From Fulvia fulva (taxonomy: Eukaryota > Ascomycota > Dothideomycetes > Mycosphaerellales > Mycosphaerellaceae), in the NCBI RefSeq assembly GCF_020509005.1, contig NC_063015.1, forward strand, positions 2,976,001 to 3,040,000: a DNA stretch of 64,000 nt. The letters run 5' to 3'. Under the pieces are notes generated by a model. The model searched no databases, was not told the DNA's origin, and saw only the letters and a list, made by a program, of their open reading frames with translations. Position numbers and translations under genes: made by a program. How positions within the stretch are numbered: position 1 is the stretch's first letter; each line of letters starts with the position of its first letter. Below, piece by piece: positions 21,393 to 31,997 of the stretch.

Positions 21393-22258
21393 TTATGCCT
21401 TGGGTGGAATTCCTGTAACGATCGCATTAGCCTGCATCAACAACGGATCATCCACCTTCGTAAAGTCCAGCTTCAACTTCGAAATCTTGTACGACGCACC
21501 AGAAGCCTGAGCCGCCTGCGCAGCCTCATCGCCATGCTTTTCACGACCGCTCGCGAACACCTTGTCAAAGTCGTACTCGAACCATCGGATGTCTGGGTTT
21601 AACCCTGCGAATTTCCATACTCCGTTGACCTTCTTATACCAGTGCATGTTGAAGGAGTGTGCGTGGCCCTTGACTGTGACTGTGGTCATCGACTCATCGG
21701 CGTACTTCTGGTGAGGTACTCGGAGCTGGTGGTAGCCGATAATTTCGTCGTCGTTGACTTTCTCCCACTTTGTGCCGCCGATGAAGTGCTGGGTTCTGAG
21801 TAGTGGGTCGCCGAGGACGTGAGGGTCTGAGGCCATCTGAATGAATTCGTCTGCTGGCATCTCTTCCCAGATCTTGTTCAGGAAGGAGCGGTAGTCAATG
21901 CGGAGAGTGGGTGCGATGCATTTGCTGAGGCGAGTCCAATCTTTGCTGTCGTAGCTGTCTGCCCACTCGTAGACTGCTGCCATGCAACCTTGCATTTCTG
22001 ATGAGGACCTCGTTAGCTAATGCTCGTATCTATCAGAAGTGCGCGCGCAGAGCAACGAAGTCGTGTCCATTTTCAGAAGGTCTCTAAGATATATTGCATA
22101 TCATGAGGTATCATATGTTTCCGCAAGTTGTTTCATCAGAACATCCTACTGCTCTTGCAGGAGATGGAGGATTGCCGTGGGCACTCACCTTCAAGGCTGA
22201 TGAGCTTGACAGGCTCAAGCTGGGTCTCAGCCGGTTTGATGCTGGCTCCGTGAGACAT
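21393..22258 (-). CDS. SCD1: Scytalone dehydratase (DHN melanin pathway)
   Basis: Catalyses dehydration of scytalone to 1,3,8-trihydroxynaphthalene and of vermelone to 1,8-DHN. I assign complement(join(21393..21997, 22189..22258)), 224 aa. Exon 1 encodes [13 protein letters not shown].. and joins at LISLE|EMQGC through a 191-nt intron (donor GTGAGT, acceptor ATCAG), phase 1. Catalytic positions known from the Pyricularia enzyme are visible: the Tyr-Asp pair in DSYDSKDW, Tyr in IDYRSF, His in QHFIGG, His in RVPHQ, and Ser and Asn in [10 protein letters not shown]. The C-terminal segment after [15 protein letters not shown] is longer than a minimal enzyme and variable in the family. It is the only pathway gene in the window, so there is no melanin cluster here. 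Assignment is firm. Confidence 0.96.
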
Positions 22259-23070
22259 GGCTGTATGTTAGGTCCGCTGGTATGGAGGTCTGCGAGGAAA
22301 GGAAGATAGGATAACAGCGAATCTTGCGAGCTTGTGAGAGCACGTATACTTTTATCACATTTGCTTGAACAGTGCCAGACTGGGGCCCAGGGTACAAGCT
22401 ACGGACATTTAGTCGCATGGTTGCTGTTGCCGCCAGGACTCCCCACCATTGCCCGCGCCGCATTATGCTGCGACCAGAGTCCGGAGCGGTGGGGCCGGGT
22501 CGACGAGGTGGCACTTTGGAGCTGCTGTGTCTCTTGTGAACGAAATAGACATCGAGTTGATGGTCATAGACGATTCCGTCCGAGATTGATTCTCTGTGCG
22601 GTTCTCGCGTGTATCTTGTAGAGAGCAGGGCCTCATAGAGCTGCTAAAAGAAGGGGTGTTCCTGCATGATGAAGCGGAAGAGCTTCACCCCCTCGTCGAT
22701 GATGGTTCGGCTGTGCCTCTTGGGATGCCGAAGAAACCGAAAGCCGAAGCGAATGGAGGCGTGCCTGCTCGGTTCCGAACACAGGCCAAGGAAAACTGAA
22801 GATGGTGGAAGTGTAGTGTTGGACAACGAGTGATGATCGGCGGGAAGTTGTGCGATGGAGCGACGGCCAAGCAGATGTGTCAGAAAGATGTGTCGCTGGC
22901 GATTCGCTATGCGGTGGTGGGCGAGCACGTGATCTTCCCGAAATAGCTTAGAAGCGTTGTTATGGAAACCAGGACTCGAGGTTGAAAGCACGCGGCGATG
23001 GCCTTCAACGCGGTCTTTGCAAAGCCTCGACCGTGTACAAATCTGGTCTTCGGCCACCTCCGCTATCGCC
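22259..23070. other. Divergent upstream region of SCD1 and the ADIP gene
   Basis: About 810 nt between divergent starts; both promoters should lie here. The frame of the ADIP gene is open back to 22957 but has no ATG before 23071. A 227-codon minus-strand frame (22644-23327) overlaps the start of the ADIP gene and is low-complexity, so it is not called. Confidence 0.5.
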
Positions 23071-24777
23071 ATGGACCACGAGAGCCTGCGAACGGCGTCT
23101 ACATACCTGAACAACCTGCTGCTGGCCAGAGGACTACTACGAAACAGCGAACCCATCGACTTTGTCAAACCGTCAAAGGAGAGTCGTGCCCAGATCATCA
23201 ACCTCGTCCACGATCTCATACTACGCGAAGACCGCGACAAGGAACAACGAGAGCATGTCGCGCATACCGTGCGGCAATTACGCGCCGACGATGCACGAAA
23301 ACAACACGACATCGAGCGGCTCAACACTAAGAGCGAGGAGGCAACAAGAGCAGCGGTTCAGGCCCAAGCAGCGGAGCGTGTAGCGCGTGCAGAGGTCAAG
23401 AAGGTTGAGAAGACGATGAAATCACTGCAGGACCAAGCAGCAAAGCTCAAGACAACTCTCGCGCAGGTGAAGACACAATGCGCCAACGATGTGCGGAAGC
23501 GCGATCTGGAGCTGGCGCGATTGCAGACACACCTGCAAGGGCAGCAACGAGGAAACAGGTCTGCAATGACTGCGCCGAGTATGACCGTGCGAAGAACGAC
23601 TGCGAATACGCAAGGACAGGACTTGAATGATCCTGAGTACAGTCTCAAGCAGGAAACGACCGACTTCTTGACCCAGCTCAGCCAAAGTCTCAGTGACGAG
23701 AACGACGGCTTGATCGGCTTGATACGAACGGCGCTGGGGACCATGAAAGAGCTGCTTGGTCTGCCTGCCAATGCTAGGAGAGTTGACAGCGCGAACGGCA
23801 GTATGGGCGACCAGGAGCCACCAAGTGGCAAGCACGCGAATAGCATGCTGCAAGCACTGCCTACCTCATACGAGACTCTAGCGACAGACCTGGAATCAAC
23901 TTTGACGCATCTCAAGTCAATTCTGACGAATCCAAACTTCGTTTCGATGGAAGAGGTCGAGGTCCGAGAAGAGGAGATAGCACGATTACGAGAGGGCTGG
24001 GAGCACATGGAGAAGCGATGTCTGGACATGCTGGTCTTGATGCAAGGCTGGCTAAAGCGGATGAATACGGGCGACACAATCAAAATCGATGACCTGCGGA
24101 GAGGGATGGGCTTCCTGTCTCCTGGCAGAGAACAGCCGGGTCATCTTTCACGATCGGACTTGACAGATCAGAGCTCCGTGGAGAGCGAGTCGAGTGAAAT
24201 CAGATTGCCTGACATTGACGAGGTCACGGAGCCAAGTATTGCAATACCTTCGCCAGCCCAGAAGTCATTCCAGCCTCGGACTAGTGACAAGAGGAAGCGC
24301 GATGTTCTGGAGCCACCATCGTTCTTCGACTTGAGGCCTTCCAGCGACGCGAGTCGCTCTCTCCCGCCATCTCCACCGAAGCACAGAAGTCATGCGTCAG
24401 ACCCAGAGCCGGTCGAAAGCGGCAGTGCACGAGCGAAAGCTCTGCTGCAGGACGATGACGGTGATAGTTCAGAGCTCGAAATCCCGCAGATGACTGTAGC
24501 AGAGAAGCTAAGCGCCGCTCAAGAAGAGGCCGAGCAAGCTGCAGCTGCAGCACGCGAGAGTGGACCCAAAGCGTCCAGACGAGCTCAACTGCCGGACTAC
24601 GGTTTAGATGGCAGTCTGGACGAACTCGCACATGACAAGCGAGACGACGGTGATACATTGGGAAAGATGCTTAGTCCCATGAGCAAACGAACGAGGATCA
24701 ATGGACGAGCGAGACGAAGGAGGAAGAGCACGCTGAACCCCGAAGAGCTCGAGTCTTTGATTTGCGTGGATGGGTGA
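23071..24777 (+). CDS. Coiled-coil protein with ADIP (afadin/alpha-actinin-binding) domain
   Basis: A single exon encodes 568 aa starting MDHESLRTASTYLNNLLLARGLL. The first 55 residues followed by a long coiled coil (about residues 55-165; ERLNTKSEEATRAAVQAQAAERVARAEV) match the layout of the ADIP domain family, which in fungi includes proteins reported to interact with the NIMA kinase. A second helical part (about 190-350) contains VEEREEEIARLREGWEHMEKR-like heptads. The C-terminal 200 residues are Ser/Pro-rich and disordered, with a basic stretch (KRTRINGRARRRRK) that may be a nuclear localisation signal. A role at the spindle pole or in nuclear organisation is inference from the family. 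Confidence 0.75.
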   Translation: MDHESLRTASTYLNNLLLARGLLRNSEPIDFVKPSKESRAQIINLVHDLILREDRDKEQREHVAHTVRQLRADDARKQHDIERLNTKSEEATRAAVQAQAAERVARAEVKKVEKTMKSLQDQAAKLKTTLAQVKTQCANDVRKRDLELARLQTHLQGQQRGNRSAMTAPSMTVRRTTANTQGQDLNDPEYSLKQETTDFLTQLSQSLSDENDGLIGLIRTALGTMKELLGLPANARRVDSANGSMGDQEPPSGKHANSMLQALPTSYETLATDLESTLTHLKSILTNPNFVSMEEVEVREEEIARLREGWEHMEKRCLDMLVLMQGWLKRMNTGDTIKIDDLRRGMGFLSPGREQPGHLSRSDLTDQSSVESESSEIRLPDIDEVTEPSIAIPSPAQKSFQPRTSDKRKRDVLEPPSFFDLRPSSDASRSLPPSPPKHRSHASDPEPVESGSARAKALLQDDDGDSSELEIPQMTVAEKLSAAQEEAEQAAAAARESGPKASRRAQLPDYGLDGSLDELAHDKRDDGDTLGKMLSPMSKRTRINGRARRRRKSTLNPEELESLICVDG

Positions 24778-26326
24778 GCAGGATGGATCGGGCTGTGGAA
24801 GCCAGCAAATATGTCGAAATGATGCCTGGAGGGCCTGAGTTGGTGCTCCATCCATGAGGGTGCATCACAAAGCTGTGCTCACGTCACTCACGGTGGAGCA
24901 CGAAAAGCACGATTGACAGACGAGCTGATGTCGATACCCGCAATGCCGCAAGCTGGCTGGGCCATGTACGATATCACACGATGTACCATACAACCCCTGG
25001 TCGGCGACGTATGTCCTCTGGTGGAGCTCCGGGCGGCCTCGAATGGGAGGTGTCTCGATAAGCAGATGCAAGTCTGGGGCAATACTTTGCAGATGCGCGG
25101 ACTCGGGCATCGGTCGAAGTGGGACAGAGCAAACGGGCATTGGACAGATCGCGATGCGCAAGACAATGTCGTGCAGGTTGAACCACAATTGTTGAAAAGT
25201 GCTTGCAGGAACAGGCTGATATCAATTATGGTCGCATCACAAGCTGACGTCTTTGTAACACTGCAACTGCACACACTTTCATGGACTGTGCATTCTGACT
25301 CGCTCAGCCATGTGGGCATAATCACAAGCCCAGCCATGGGGACCCCTGCCTGTTCCTCCCAGCCTCCAGCCTCTTTTCTCGGAGGGGACAAAGTCTTGAT
25401 CACAAGATTTGCCTCAGCGGAGAAGTGCAATATACAATGCGCACACCACCATGCACATGACCGCCCAGCTTTCAGGCTATTATGCAAAGTCGCAGGGAGA
25501 GCTCTCTGAGCAGGCCGTTCATGGCGTGGAAGATGCAAGCGGTGGAGCGTAGCTACACTTCCTGAAGTGGAAGGATGCAACCAGCAGTCCTTCTTGCGCG
25601 CACATGGCACTAAGAGGTCGAGCCGGTGAGCAGTGCTGCGATTGATGGACCGGGGCGTACCTCTGGGAGGTGTCGCGTCGGACGAATAGGACGAAGTGTG
25701 CTGCAGAGGTGAAGTGACTTGCAGCACAGGCCCTGCACCAGCGGGAAGCGCCGCAGCCAATGGACAGGTCGTTCTTGCCGCGCAACGGCTCTGATCGTCT
25801 CCACTCAGCCAGCATCTGTTAACGCTGTGCTGCACACTCCCAATAGTGTGCACTCGGAGACGTGCATCGCGTGCCTGCGCTGGGTAGCAGGCCTCACGGC
25901 GAGCATATAGTCCGCCCAGCTGCGCCCCCTCCCTCAGGCTCTCTTTCTCTTCTCCTCAGCAAGCGCGTCAATCTCCAGAGCTGGTCTTGGTTATTACTCT
26001 TTTTGTGTGTTTGTTTGTTAATACAGGGCCTGGTGCTCTCTGCTGAATATACTCATCTCTCACTAATAATCTGCCTTACCGCCTACCACCACCGCAATTC
26101 CCAGAAGAATCGCCAGAAACCCACCAACAATTTGTCCATATCGCATTCTATCACTTCTACCATAGTCGCCGGTCGACTACCCACCACACAACCAACGACT
26201 AATCACCAGCTCTTGCTTGCTCAGCACGACTTTCCGACGAATCAACACGATTACCACGTTCTCCAGTAATTACGATTCTACCACGAAACTACCAACCCAC
26301 TTTCATTCCGCGAAGACTACTTCATA
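24778..26326. other. Intergenic, upstream of the CBM48 gene
   Basis: About 1.55 kb. 24860-25860 has long open frames on both strands (for example 321 codons on minus, 24888-25853) with no protein-like composition. 25900-26326 is strongly pyrimidine- and CCA/CAC-rich and is probably the promoter and 5' leader of the next gene. Confidence 0.55.
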
Positions 26327-27115
26327 ATGGCCGCTATCCAGCTTAACTTCACTCTCCGCACTTCTGCCAACTGCAAGACCGTCCACCTTCTCGGTTCTTG
26401 GGACGGTTACAAAGGCCAACTGCCTCTCTCCAAGGACTCCACCAAGACTGGCGGCTGGAAGGGCACTTTCCGCTTCCAGGGTCAGACTCTCAAGCAAGGC
26501 CAGCGCTACTGGTACTACTACATCATCGACGGCTACCACGTCTCCCACGACCCAGCCCGCGAGTCCGTCACTGAGCCCACCACTGGCCGCAAGCTCAATG
26601 TCCTCGACATTCCCAACGGCAAGCCAGCTCCGCCAGCCATCGACACTGCCAAGGCCGCTCGCCACTCCCGCCGCACTTCCACTGGTGTCCCCAAGGGTCG
26701 TCCTCTCAGCCAATCTGAGATCGTATCCCCACGTCCCTACAAGCCACAGGAGACGCGCAAGGTCCGCACCGAGAACTTCAGACAACCCACCCTCGAGCAA
26801 CTCTCCGCCAAGTTCGCCCAGGCACAGATCGAAGAGGACTCCGAGGAGAGCAGCGACGATGACTCAGATGTCGAGTCCGATGTTCCATCTCTCAGCTCCC
26901 GCAGCAGCAACAGCTCCACGCCAAGCTCCGTCTCCAGCACTTCTTCTTGCTGCACTTGCGAACGCTACGGCATTACTCGCGCTGGTGCTCGCGTCAAGCT
27001 CGACTGTGGTGGCTCCCGCTGTGGCTACTCTGATGGATCTGAGTGCAGCTCCGAGTCCGAAGACGACTACCGCAAGGGCACTACCCGCCGCCACGGCGTG
27101 GTCGTCCGCCACTAG
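26327..27115 (+). CDS. Glycogen-binding (AMPK-beta-like CBM48) domain protein
   Basis: A single exon encodes 262 aa. Residues 1-95 match the AMPK1_CBM/CBM48 fold: VHLLGSWDGY, GGWKGTFRFQG, and YWYYYIIDGYHVSHDP, including the tryptophans that contact glucan in AMPK beta. The rest is not AMPK-beta-like: a basic Ser-rich linker, a short helix (NFRQPTLEQLSAKFAQAQ), an acidic Ser/Asp run of about 25 residues, a poly-Ser stretch, and a Cys-containing segment with five Cys (SCCTCERYG.. then CGGSRCGY). No signal peptide is seen. Binding of glycogen or starch-like glucan is inferred from the domain. It lacks the ASC domain needed for kinase complex assembly. Confidence 0.85.
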   Translation: MAAIQLNFTLRTSANCKTVHLLGSWDGYKGQLPLSKDSTKTGGWKGTFRFQGQTLKQGQRYWYYYIIDGYHVSHDPARESVTEPTTGRKLNVLDIPNGKPAPPAIDTAKAARHSRRTSTGVPKGRPLSQSEIVSPRPYKPQETRKVRTENFRQPTLEQLSAKFAQAQIEEDSEESSDDDSDVESDVPSLSSRSSNSSTPSSVSSTSSCCTCERYGITRAGARVKLDCGGSRCGYSDGSECSSESEDDYRKGTTRRHGVVVRH

Positions 27116-27663
27116 ATGCCCGAGGTTTCTGGTGCTTTGAGTGAGTTTACATGGAAGATGACAGGAGAGTCATCACACTGGATGTACAACCTTACATTCG
27201 ATTCGCGATTGTTTTTGGTTTCCGCTCATCTGGAAGACCATTGACACGCATGCGGCCGCTGCATTCAGCCGGTCTGCTTACAGCGCCGCGTCGTGTCGGT
27301 GTGTTCGAAGGATTTCTACATCGCTGTCCGCGACTCCTTACTGCGGCAGCTAGTACTACACGACAAGACTGAGCACGCTATCGGCACGCTTGACAGCGCA
27401 TGCTTCAGGATGAAGAAGGGGAAGAGGGAGCGTCGGTGTTGATGCTCGGGGTGATGCGGAAAAGGCCTACGAGAGAGTCGCTCTGTGGGTGTGGAAGACG
27501 GAGGAGGAAGTGAGGGCAGTCGAATGCAGCAAGGGGTGAGCAGACTTCCGCGAGAGGAAAAAGAAGCGATTTCTGCCACTCTCTTCAATCATAGACAAGT
27601 TAAAATGAATCTGCATCTGTCCAATTATTTAAGCATCCTTTATTCTCAAACCCCTCGTCAAGT
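27116..27663. other. Intergenic between convergent genes
   Basis: 3' flanks of the CBM48 gene (plus) and of the crystallin-like gene (minus). Nothing else recognisable. Confidence 0.55.
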
Positions 27664-28166
27664 CTACGTGCTGCAGATAGCACTGCTGACCTCATCATTC
27701 TGGTCACCCTTATATCCATAGTTACCGCCTCGCGCTCGCATATTGTGCCAGTCCTCATCGAACCATTGGCTCTTTCCAGTGCACCCATCGTGTCTAGCAA
27801 TCACCACATTAGCAACCGTCCTCGATATCTCTCCCCATCAGAAGTTAAGGGGCAAAACTTACTCAAAGAATCGACACTTGTACACTCCAATCTTGAACGA
27901 GCTGACACTGTCCTTTACCGAGGTTGGTAGGTTTTCTGGGTCATCGTCAGTATCAGTCCCGCTGTCGTGCAAGCACCCAAAGGAATGGGTGGTGATAACT
28001 CACGGCAAACGTTGACCTCGTCGACTCCCATGTCTGCTCACTGACCACCGAAATCTTTCTCGGTGTAGAAGCGAACCACAGTTGCTGCTTGGCGCGTTTC
28101 GAGGAGAGGTGCTGAGGAGACCAAGGTGGTCAGGGCTGCGAAGAGGAGGGTTGTTGGGAAGAGCAT
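27664..28166 (-). pseudogene. Small secreted beta/gamma-crystallin-like protein gene with one internal stop
   Basis: I reconstruct complement(join(27664..27793, 27863..27935, 28004..28166)), 122 codons. Exon 1 starts MLFPTTLLFAALTTLVSSAP, a clear signal peptide with a possible Kex2-like ETRQ site after it, then VVRFYTEKDFGGQ. Codon 43 (28040-28038) is TGA; reading continues ADMGVDEVNVC. Introns of 68 and 69 nt (GTGAGT..CAG, GTAAGT..TAG) keep frame. Exon 2 reads NLPTSVKDSVSSFKIGVYKC; exon 3 reads HDGCTGKSQWFDEDWHNM and ends in TAG. The mature part would have four Cys and the FYxxxDFxG plus VSSFK pattern of Greek-key crystallin-like secreted proteins. One base change breaks an otherwise intact gene, so a recent nonsense mutation, a sequence error or readthrough are all possible. 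Confidence 0.7.
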
Positions 28167-29920
28167 GGTGGCGTTGGTCAATGAGGGTGGAGGGAGGTTT
28201 GAAGGAGTGAGTCGGCTGTGGTGATGGGATGCTGCTGTTGTTGTTGATGATGTTGCTTGATTTGGATCCATATGCACCGCGGGATGGTTAGGTATTTGTA
28301 CCCTCTCATCACTCTCAGGTCATTGTAGTCTTCTGACAAGCAGGAGTTGTGCAATCTCGCATATCCATCGTGCCTTGCTTCGAGAGCGTAGGCTGTGCAG
28401 CAGTCCAGTTGACTATCGTGGCTGTTCGCGCTCACACTCAGCTCCGATGCCGTGTCTCGTGTCGAATGTCTCATACTACTGTCCTTGGCTGTGAGTGCAG
28501 GCGGTGGTTCCATGGTCACCATTGCTGTCCTTGAGCTGCGGGCTCGCTATAGTCTCGCTATCGATTGCCGTGTAATATCTGAGTCTAGGCCTATATTCTG
28601 CTCATAATGCCAAAGGAATCAGCCAAGGTGCTAGAGACTCGCCGCCGTCAATGCTGTACGGGCCTGAGGTCTGCTCCATTGCATGACCATGGTGATCGTC
28701 AACTGTCATGGGCGCTGTAGGCTCGCTATGGTAGGTCGTTGGGCGTCCGGAGTGTCCGAGCCAAGGCCATTCCATAGCGCTATCAGCGAGCCAATGTGGC
28801 GGGCGAGCTTTGGGTTGTTATGTTTTCCGGCTCATGTGGTCGATATCTCATGGTTGGAACTGTCGTGGCTGCTATCTATTTCTGATCGCGAACCATAGTT
28901 CGTGAAGAAGATCTGTGGTTCGAGGCTAAGTGCCTGTGTAGACTTCCAAAACTGCTAGCCTGGCCTCGAGGTGGGCCCAATGGTGAGCGTTTTAGCCTTG
29001 CGAGTGATAGGCATCTGAACGCGGACCTCCAGGCGAGGTGGTCTCCTCGTTCAACTCCTGCTTCGACTACCATATCGATGGAATTGTGGAGTTGCTACTT
29101 AGCTATCGTGGCAAGCTATAGTTTCCATGAAGCATCCCTGATACTTTGTCAGCGAATGCAACAGGGCTCAATTGACTGGTGGAAGAACAGTCCGACGTTC
29201 TAGAGGAGTGATCACGCAGAGTCTGGACGCTGGAACGCGGACTGTGGAGCACCCGCGTCCTAAACACGTGCAGTCTTGGCCGCACGGGCTCTTTGGATGC
29301 TTGGAGTGAGACACACGTGTAATAACCTACCCGAAAGAGACTGTCGATAAGAAGGAGATGACCAGAGCAGCGTAGTGCCTTGGCATCAGCATTAAGCACG
29401 GCTTTCCTGTTGGTCCTGATTGGTTCGCGGCCGGACCAGGGTGAATGGTTTGGCAGCGCAACAGCATTGTTCCGGTTCCGAGAAGGACGCCAGGGAGCCC
29501 TGCCATCTACCGCCAGTGCGATATCGTATAATGATCGCATATCAGAGCCTGCTTCGTGCGAAAGCTGGACTTTCAGTCCGAGTCTAAAGGTTCGGACACT
29601 TGCTTCGAGTGCTCGCCTTCAACCTTGGCAACAACCCGTGGTGCCATCATCGTTCACCAGAAGCATTTTGTATTCCACGCCAAGGTGGTCATTCCAGTAT
29701 CGTGAGCGTATGCGAGGCCATTGCCACTGAGACAACTCCAGCAGTAGAACATACCGATACTGAACCGTGATCATCATGGAGAGCCTTGACACGATGTTGT
29801 TGTTTGTGCGGATCGTAGCCATTCCGAAGACAATGCTGGCGCTTGTGCAGTGGTCACATCGGTGGTGATATTGTGTGTAGAAGTCTTGATCAGCCATCGT
29901 TCATGAATGAAGGCTGCCGA
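28167..29920. other. Gene-poor interval
   Basis: About 1.75 kb without a convincing gene. The motif GCTCGCTAT or close variants recurs (about 28548, 28720 and nearby), but I could not define a repeat unit. Open frames up to 145 codons occur on both strands without family features. Confidence 0.5.
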
Positions 29921-30003
29921 TATAAGAGTGGCTTGAACCACAACGACTCCTTAAGACGTCATCACCTCTTTCATCCCCCCAGTCCACCTCTTCATCCTTC
30001 CAG
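29921..30003 (+). promoter_or_regulatory. TATA-like box and pyrimidine-rich leader of the secreted protein gene
   Basis: TATAAGAG at 29921 lies 88 nt before the ATG at 30009. A CT-rich stretch follows from 29965 to 30003, typical of fungal transcription start regions. This is positional evidence only. Confidence 0.45.
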
Positions 30004-30008
30004 CAAAT

Positions 30009-30745
30009 ATGGTCTCCGCCAAACTCTTCTCCATTCTAGGACTGGCCAGCGCTGCCACCGCCTTCGCCGTCCCTGGGACCTCCTCAAACCCAGAGTTCCA
30101 GCCCTTCGTGGATGATCTCCTCGCCCAGAACCCCCGTCTCGACATCTGGAAATGGGTCCAGTCCGATCTCGACCTGCTCATTCCAGGCGTTCACTGCAAG
30201 CTCGGCGCACCAGCTAGCCAGACCAAGCGCCGCGTTACCAGCGAAGACATTCAAGCGATTGAGGACAGCGTCTCCCACCTCTTCCCAGAAATTGAGTGTG
30301 AGGGCACTATCGACTGGGACGGCCTCCAAAACTCCACGCTTGACCTCGAGACTCGCGACGCAACTCCCTTCGGATCACTTTTTGCTCGGCAGGCCAAGTC
30401 TCATGCCGACATCTCCACTCATGAGAAGAACCAGGTCGCACAGGCTAAGGCCTCGGAGTCGAAGACTGTGACTGATTGTGCTTCGGCTACTCGACCAGGT
30501 AAGTGCCCCGTGCATTCGTTGCCGTGCATAGTTAACAATGGCATGCAGGAGACTGCAGAATTTGCGCTGCCGGCTTCGCGGTCGCTTGTGTAGCAGAGTT
30601 GGGTGTCTGCGCTGCGGCAGGCTATGCTGCGACTTCAATTACTGCTGGTACCGCCACGCCTTGCGTATGGACGGCATTTTTGTATTGCTGTGGCGCAGCC
30701 ATTGCAGCGCTGGGCGCGAACTTGACGGGTTGTTGGTCTAGGTAG
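30009..30745 (+). CDS. Secreted Cys-containing protein of unknown function
   Basis: I assign join(30009..30498, 30549..30745), 228 aa. The N-terminus MVSAKLFSILGLASAATAFA is a signal peptide. The middle is acidic and hydrophilic with one N-glycosylation site (NSTL). A 50-nt intron (GTAAGT..GCAG) in phase 1 joins ATRPG to DCRICAAGF. The C-terminal 65 residues are hydrophobic and Cys-rich: CRICA, ACVAE, GVCAAA, PCVW, YCC, GCW. This unusual Ala/Cys-rich tail could be a compact disulfide domain. Without the intron the frame ends in an unrelated tail at 30593. I do not recognise the family; effector-like roles are only a possibility. Confidence 0.75.
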
Positions 30746-31362
30746 ACGTGAGACAGGACAGAAGACCAGGCAGAGATCTGGACCTTGTTGGTCATCAAGT
30801 ACAGCCGCTGTATCTTGCACTCACCCCTGCCATCTTTCGTGATGGCATGGGTGTAGCATATTGAACACCCCATTGCGACCTCCGCATTTTGCTCATTCTT
30901 TGTGTAAGCAAATCATCCATAGGAAGAAAGCATCATGAGGTCCCACAGTCCGCCAGCGCGTAGGTGAGACGGCCTACGCTTGCCGAGAGTCTATGTATAG
31001 TCCGCACCAAGCAGATTTGCTGACACGTGCAATGTTCGCACTGCTGTGTCCGAAAGTGAAACACGGTTCCTCGCACATGTGTGTGAGGCAGCGCCCTCGG
31101 ATACCTGCCTCGAACAGCACGATCAGACAGAAGTAGCGATGTCTAGGCTCTATCACAGAGCTCCTTCCTTTGATATGATTCGCACCTGAGCCACCAAGTT
31201 TAGTGCCGCATCCTTCCAGGCAGAAAAGTGTCTGTGCGTCAGATTTGCATGCGGTGCGGCACTAACACGAACATTGCCTCCCAACATTCGCGCGCTTCTC
31301 GTGTCGAATCCGGACAATTGTTCCAACAACACATCGCGGCAGCTCTCGCTGCCTCAGTGATA
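30746..31362. other. Intergenic
   Basis: 3' flank of the secreted protein gene and upstream region of the membrane protein gene. A frame is open from 31228 into the next gene, but the first ATG of gene-like sequence is 31363. Confidence 0.5.
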
Positions 31363-31997
31363 ATGGGCGGCAACAACGGTCTCAAGTTCATCGCCGTGGC
31401 AGTGCTCCTCGAGTATGTCTTCATCAAGCCGCGGATCATGCTAGGAGGTGATGGGACCGACTTTGTTGGCATTGTGTTAGTTCACGCAGTGAGTGCGCCG
31501 CTATGTTCAGGTTCGGGAAGTGGTAGCTGATCCGCCCAGGTCCTTGCTTATATCGGCAGACTCAATACCCAGTACCTCACCGACAAGCAACGCTCCGCCG
31601 CACTCGCCAATGGCCTTTTAGGCGGCGCATTCGGCTACGCCTGGCTGCTGTTCCACATCAAGTTCCACGAGCGCCAGGTTCAACACCTCTTCGTTGCCAA
31701 TGCCTTGATTCTAGCTGGCATCATACTTCGAGCCTGGTATGATCGACGTTTGAACGCGCGCGATGGCCGTCAAGTGTAAGGAGCTTTATCCTCATAATGG
31801 GGATGCAAAGTCTAACGTGGTACAGGGGCAACGCACCAGGTCACCCGCGCGGTGGTCCTCGTGGCAGCGCACGCAAGCAGCCACCATCAGCACATGGTAT
31901 GAAGAAGAGATGCTGTCCAGGACGTCTGATTCCAGGCGTGCCAGCTCCGGGCAATGTGGGCATGCCTTGGCCGTGGGATTTATCGGAATTCATGTAA
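31363..31997 (+). CDS. Small fungal membrane protein, three exons
   Basis: I assign join(31363..31488, 31540..31775, 31826..31997), 177 aa. Intron 1 (51 nt) joins VLVHA to VLAYIGRLN; intron 2 (50 nt, donor GTAAGG, branch CTAAC at 31812, acceptor TACAG) joins GRQV to GNAPGHPRGG. Hydrophobic segments lie at about residues 7-20 (FIAVAVLLEYVF), 30-48 (FVGIVLVHAVLAYI), 70-85 (GLLGGAFGYAWLLF) and 100-115 (LFVANALILAGIILRAW), so three or four membrane spans. The C-terminal tail is basic and Gly/Pro-rich. If intron 2 were retained, translation would stop at 31777-31779 and give a 121-aa form. Function unknown. Confidence 0.7.

Noticed and set aside
22644..23327. 227-codon minus-strand frame
   Set aside because: Ser/Arg-rich antisense shadow over the start of the ADIP gene.
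23358..24083. 241-codon minus-strand frame
   Set aside because: Antisense shadow of the ADIP coiled coil.
21393..24777. Melanin biosynthetic cluster around SCD1
   Set aside because: Neighbours are an ADIP-type coiled-coil gene and a FEDWDV-family gene; no polyketide synthase, reductase or melanin regulator is present.
24888..25853. 321-codon minus-strand open frame
   Set aside because: Ser/Cys/His-rich, no domain or initiation context, overlapped by a 198-codon frame on the plus strand; looks like chance in GC-rich non-coding DNA.
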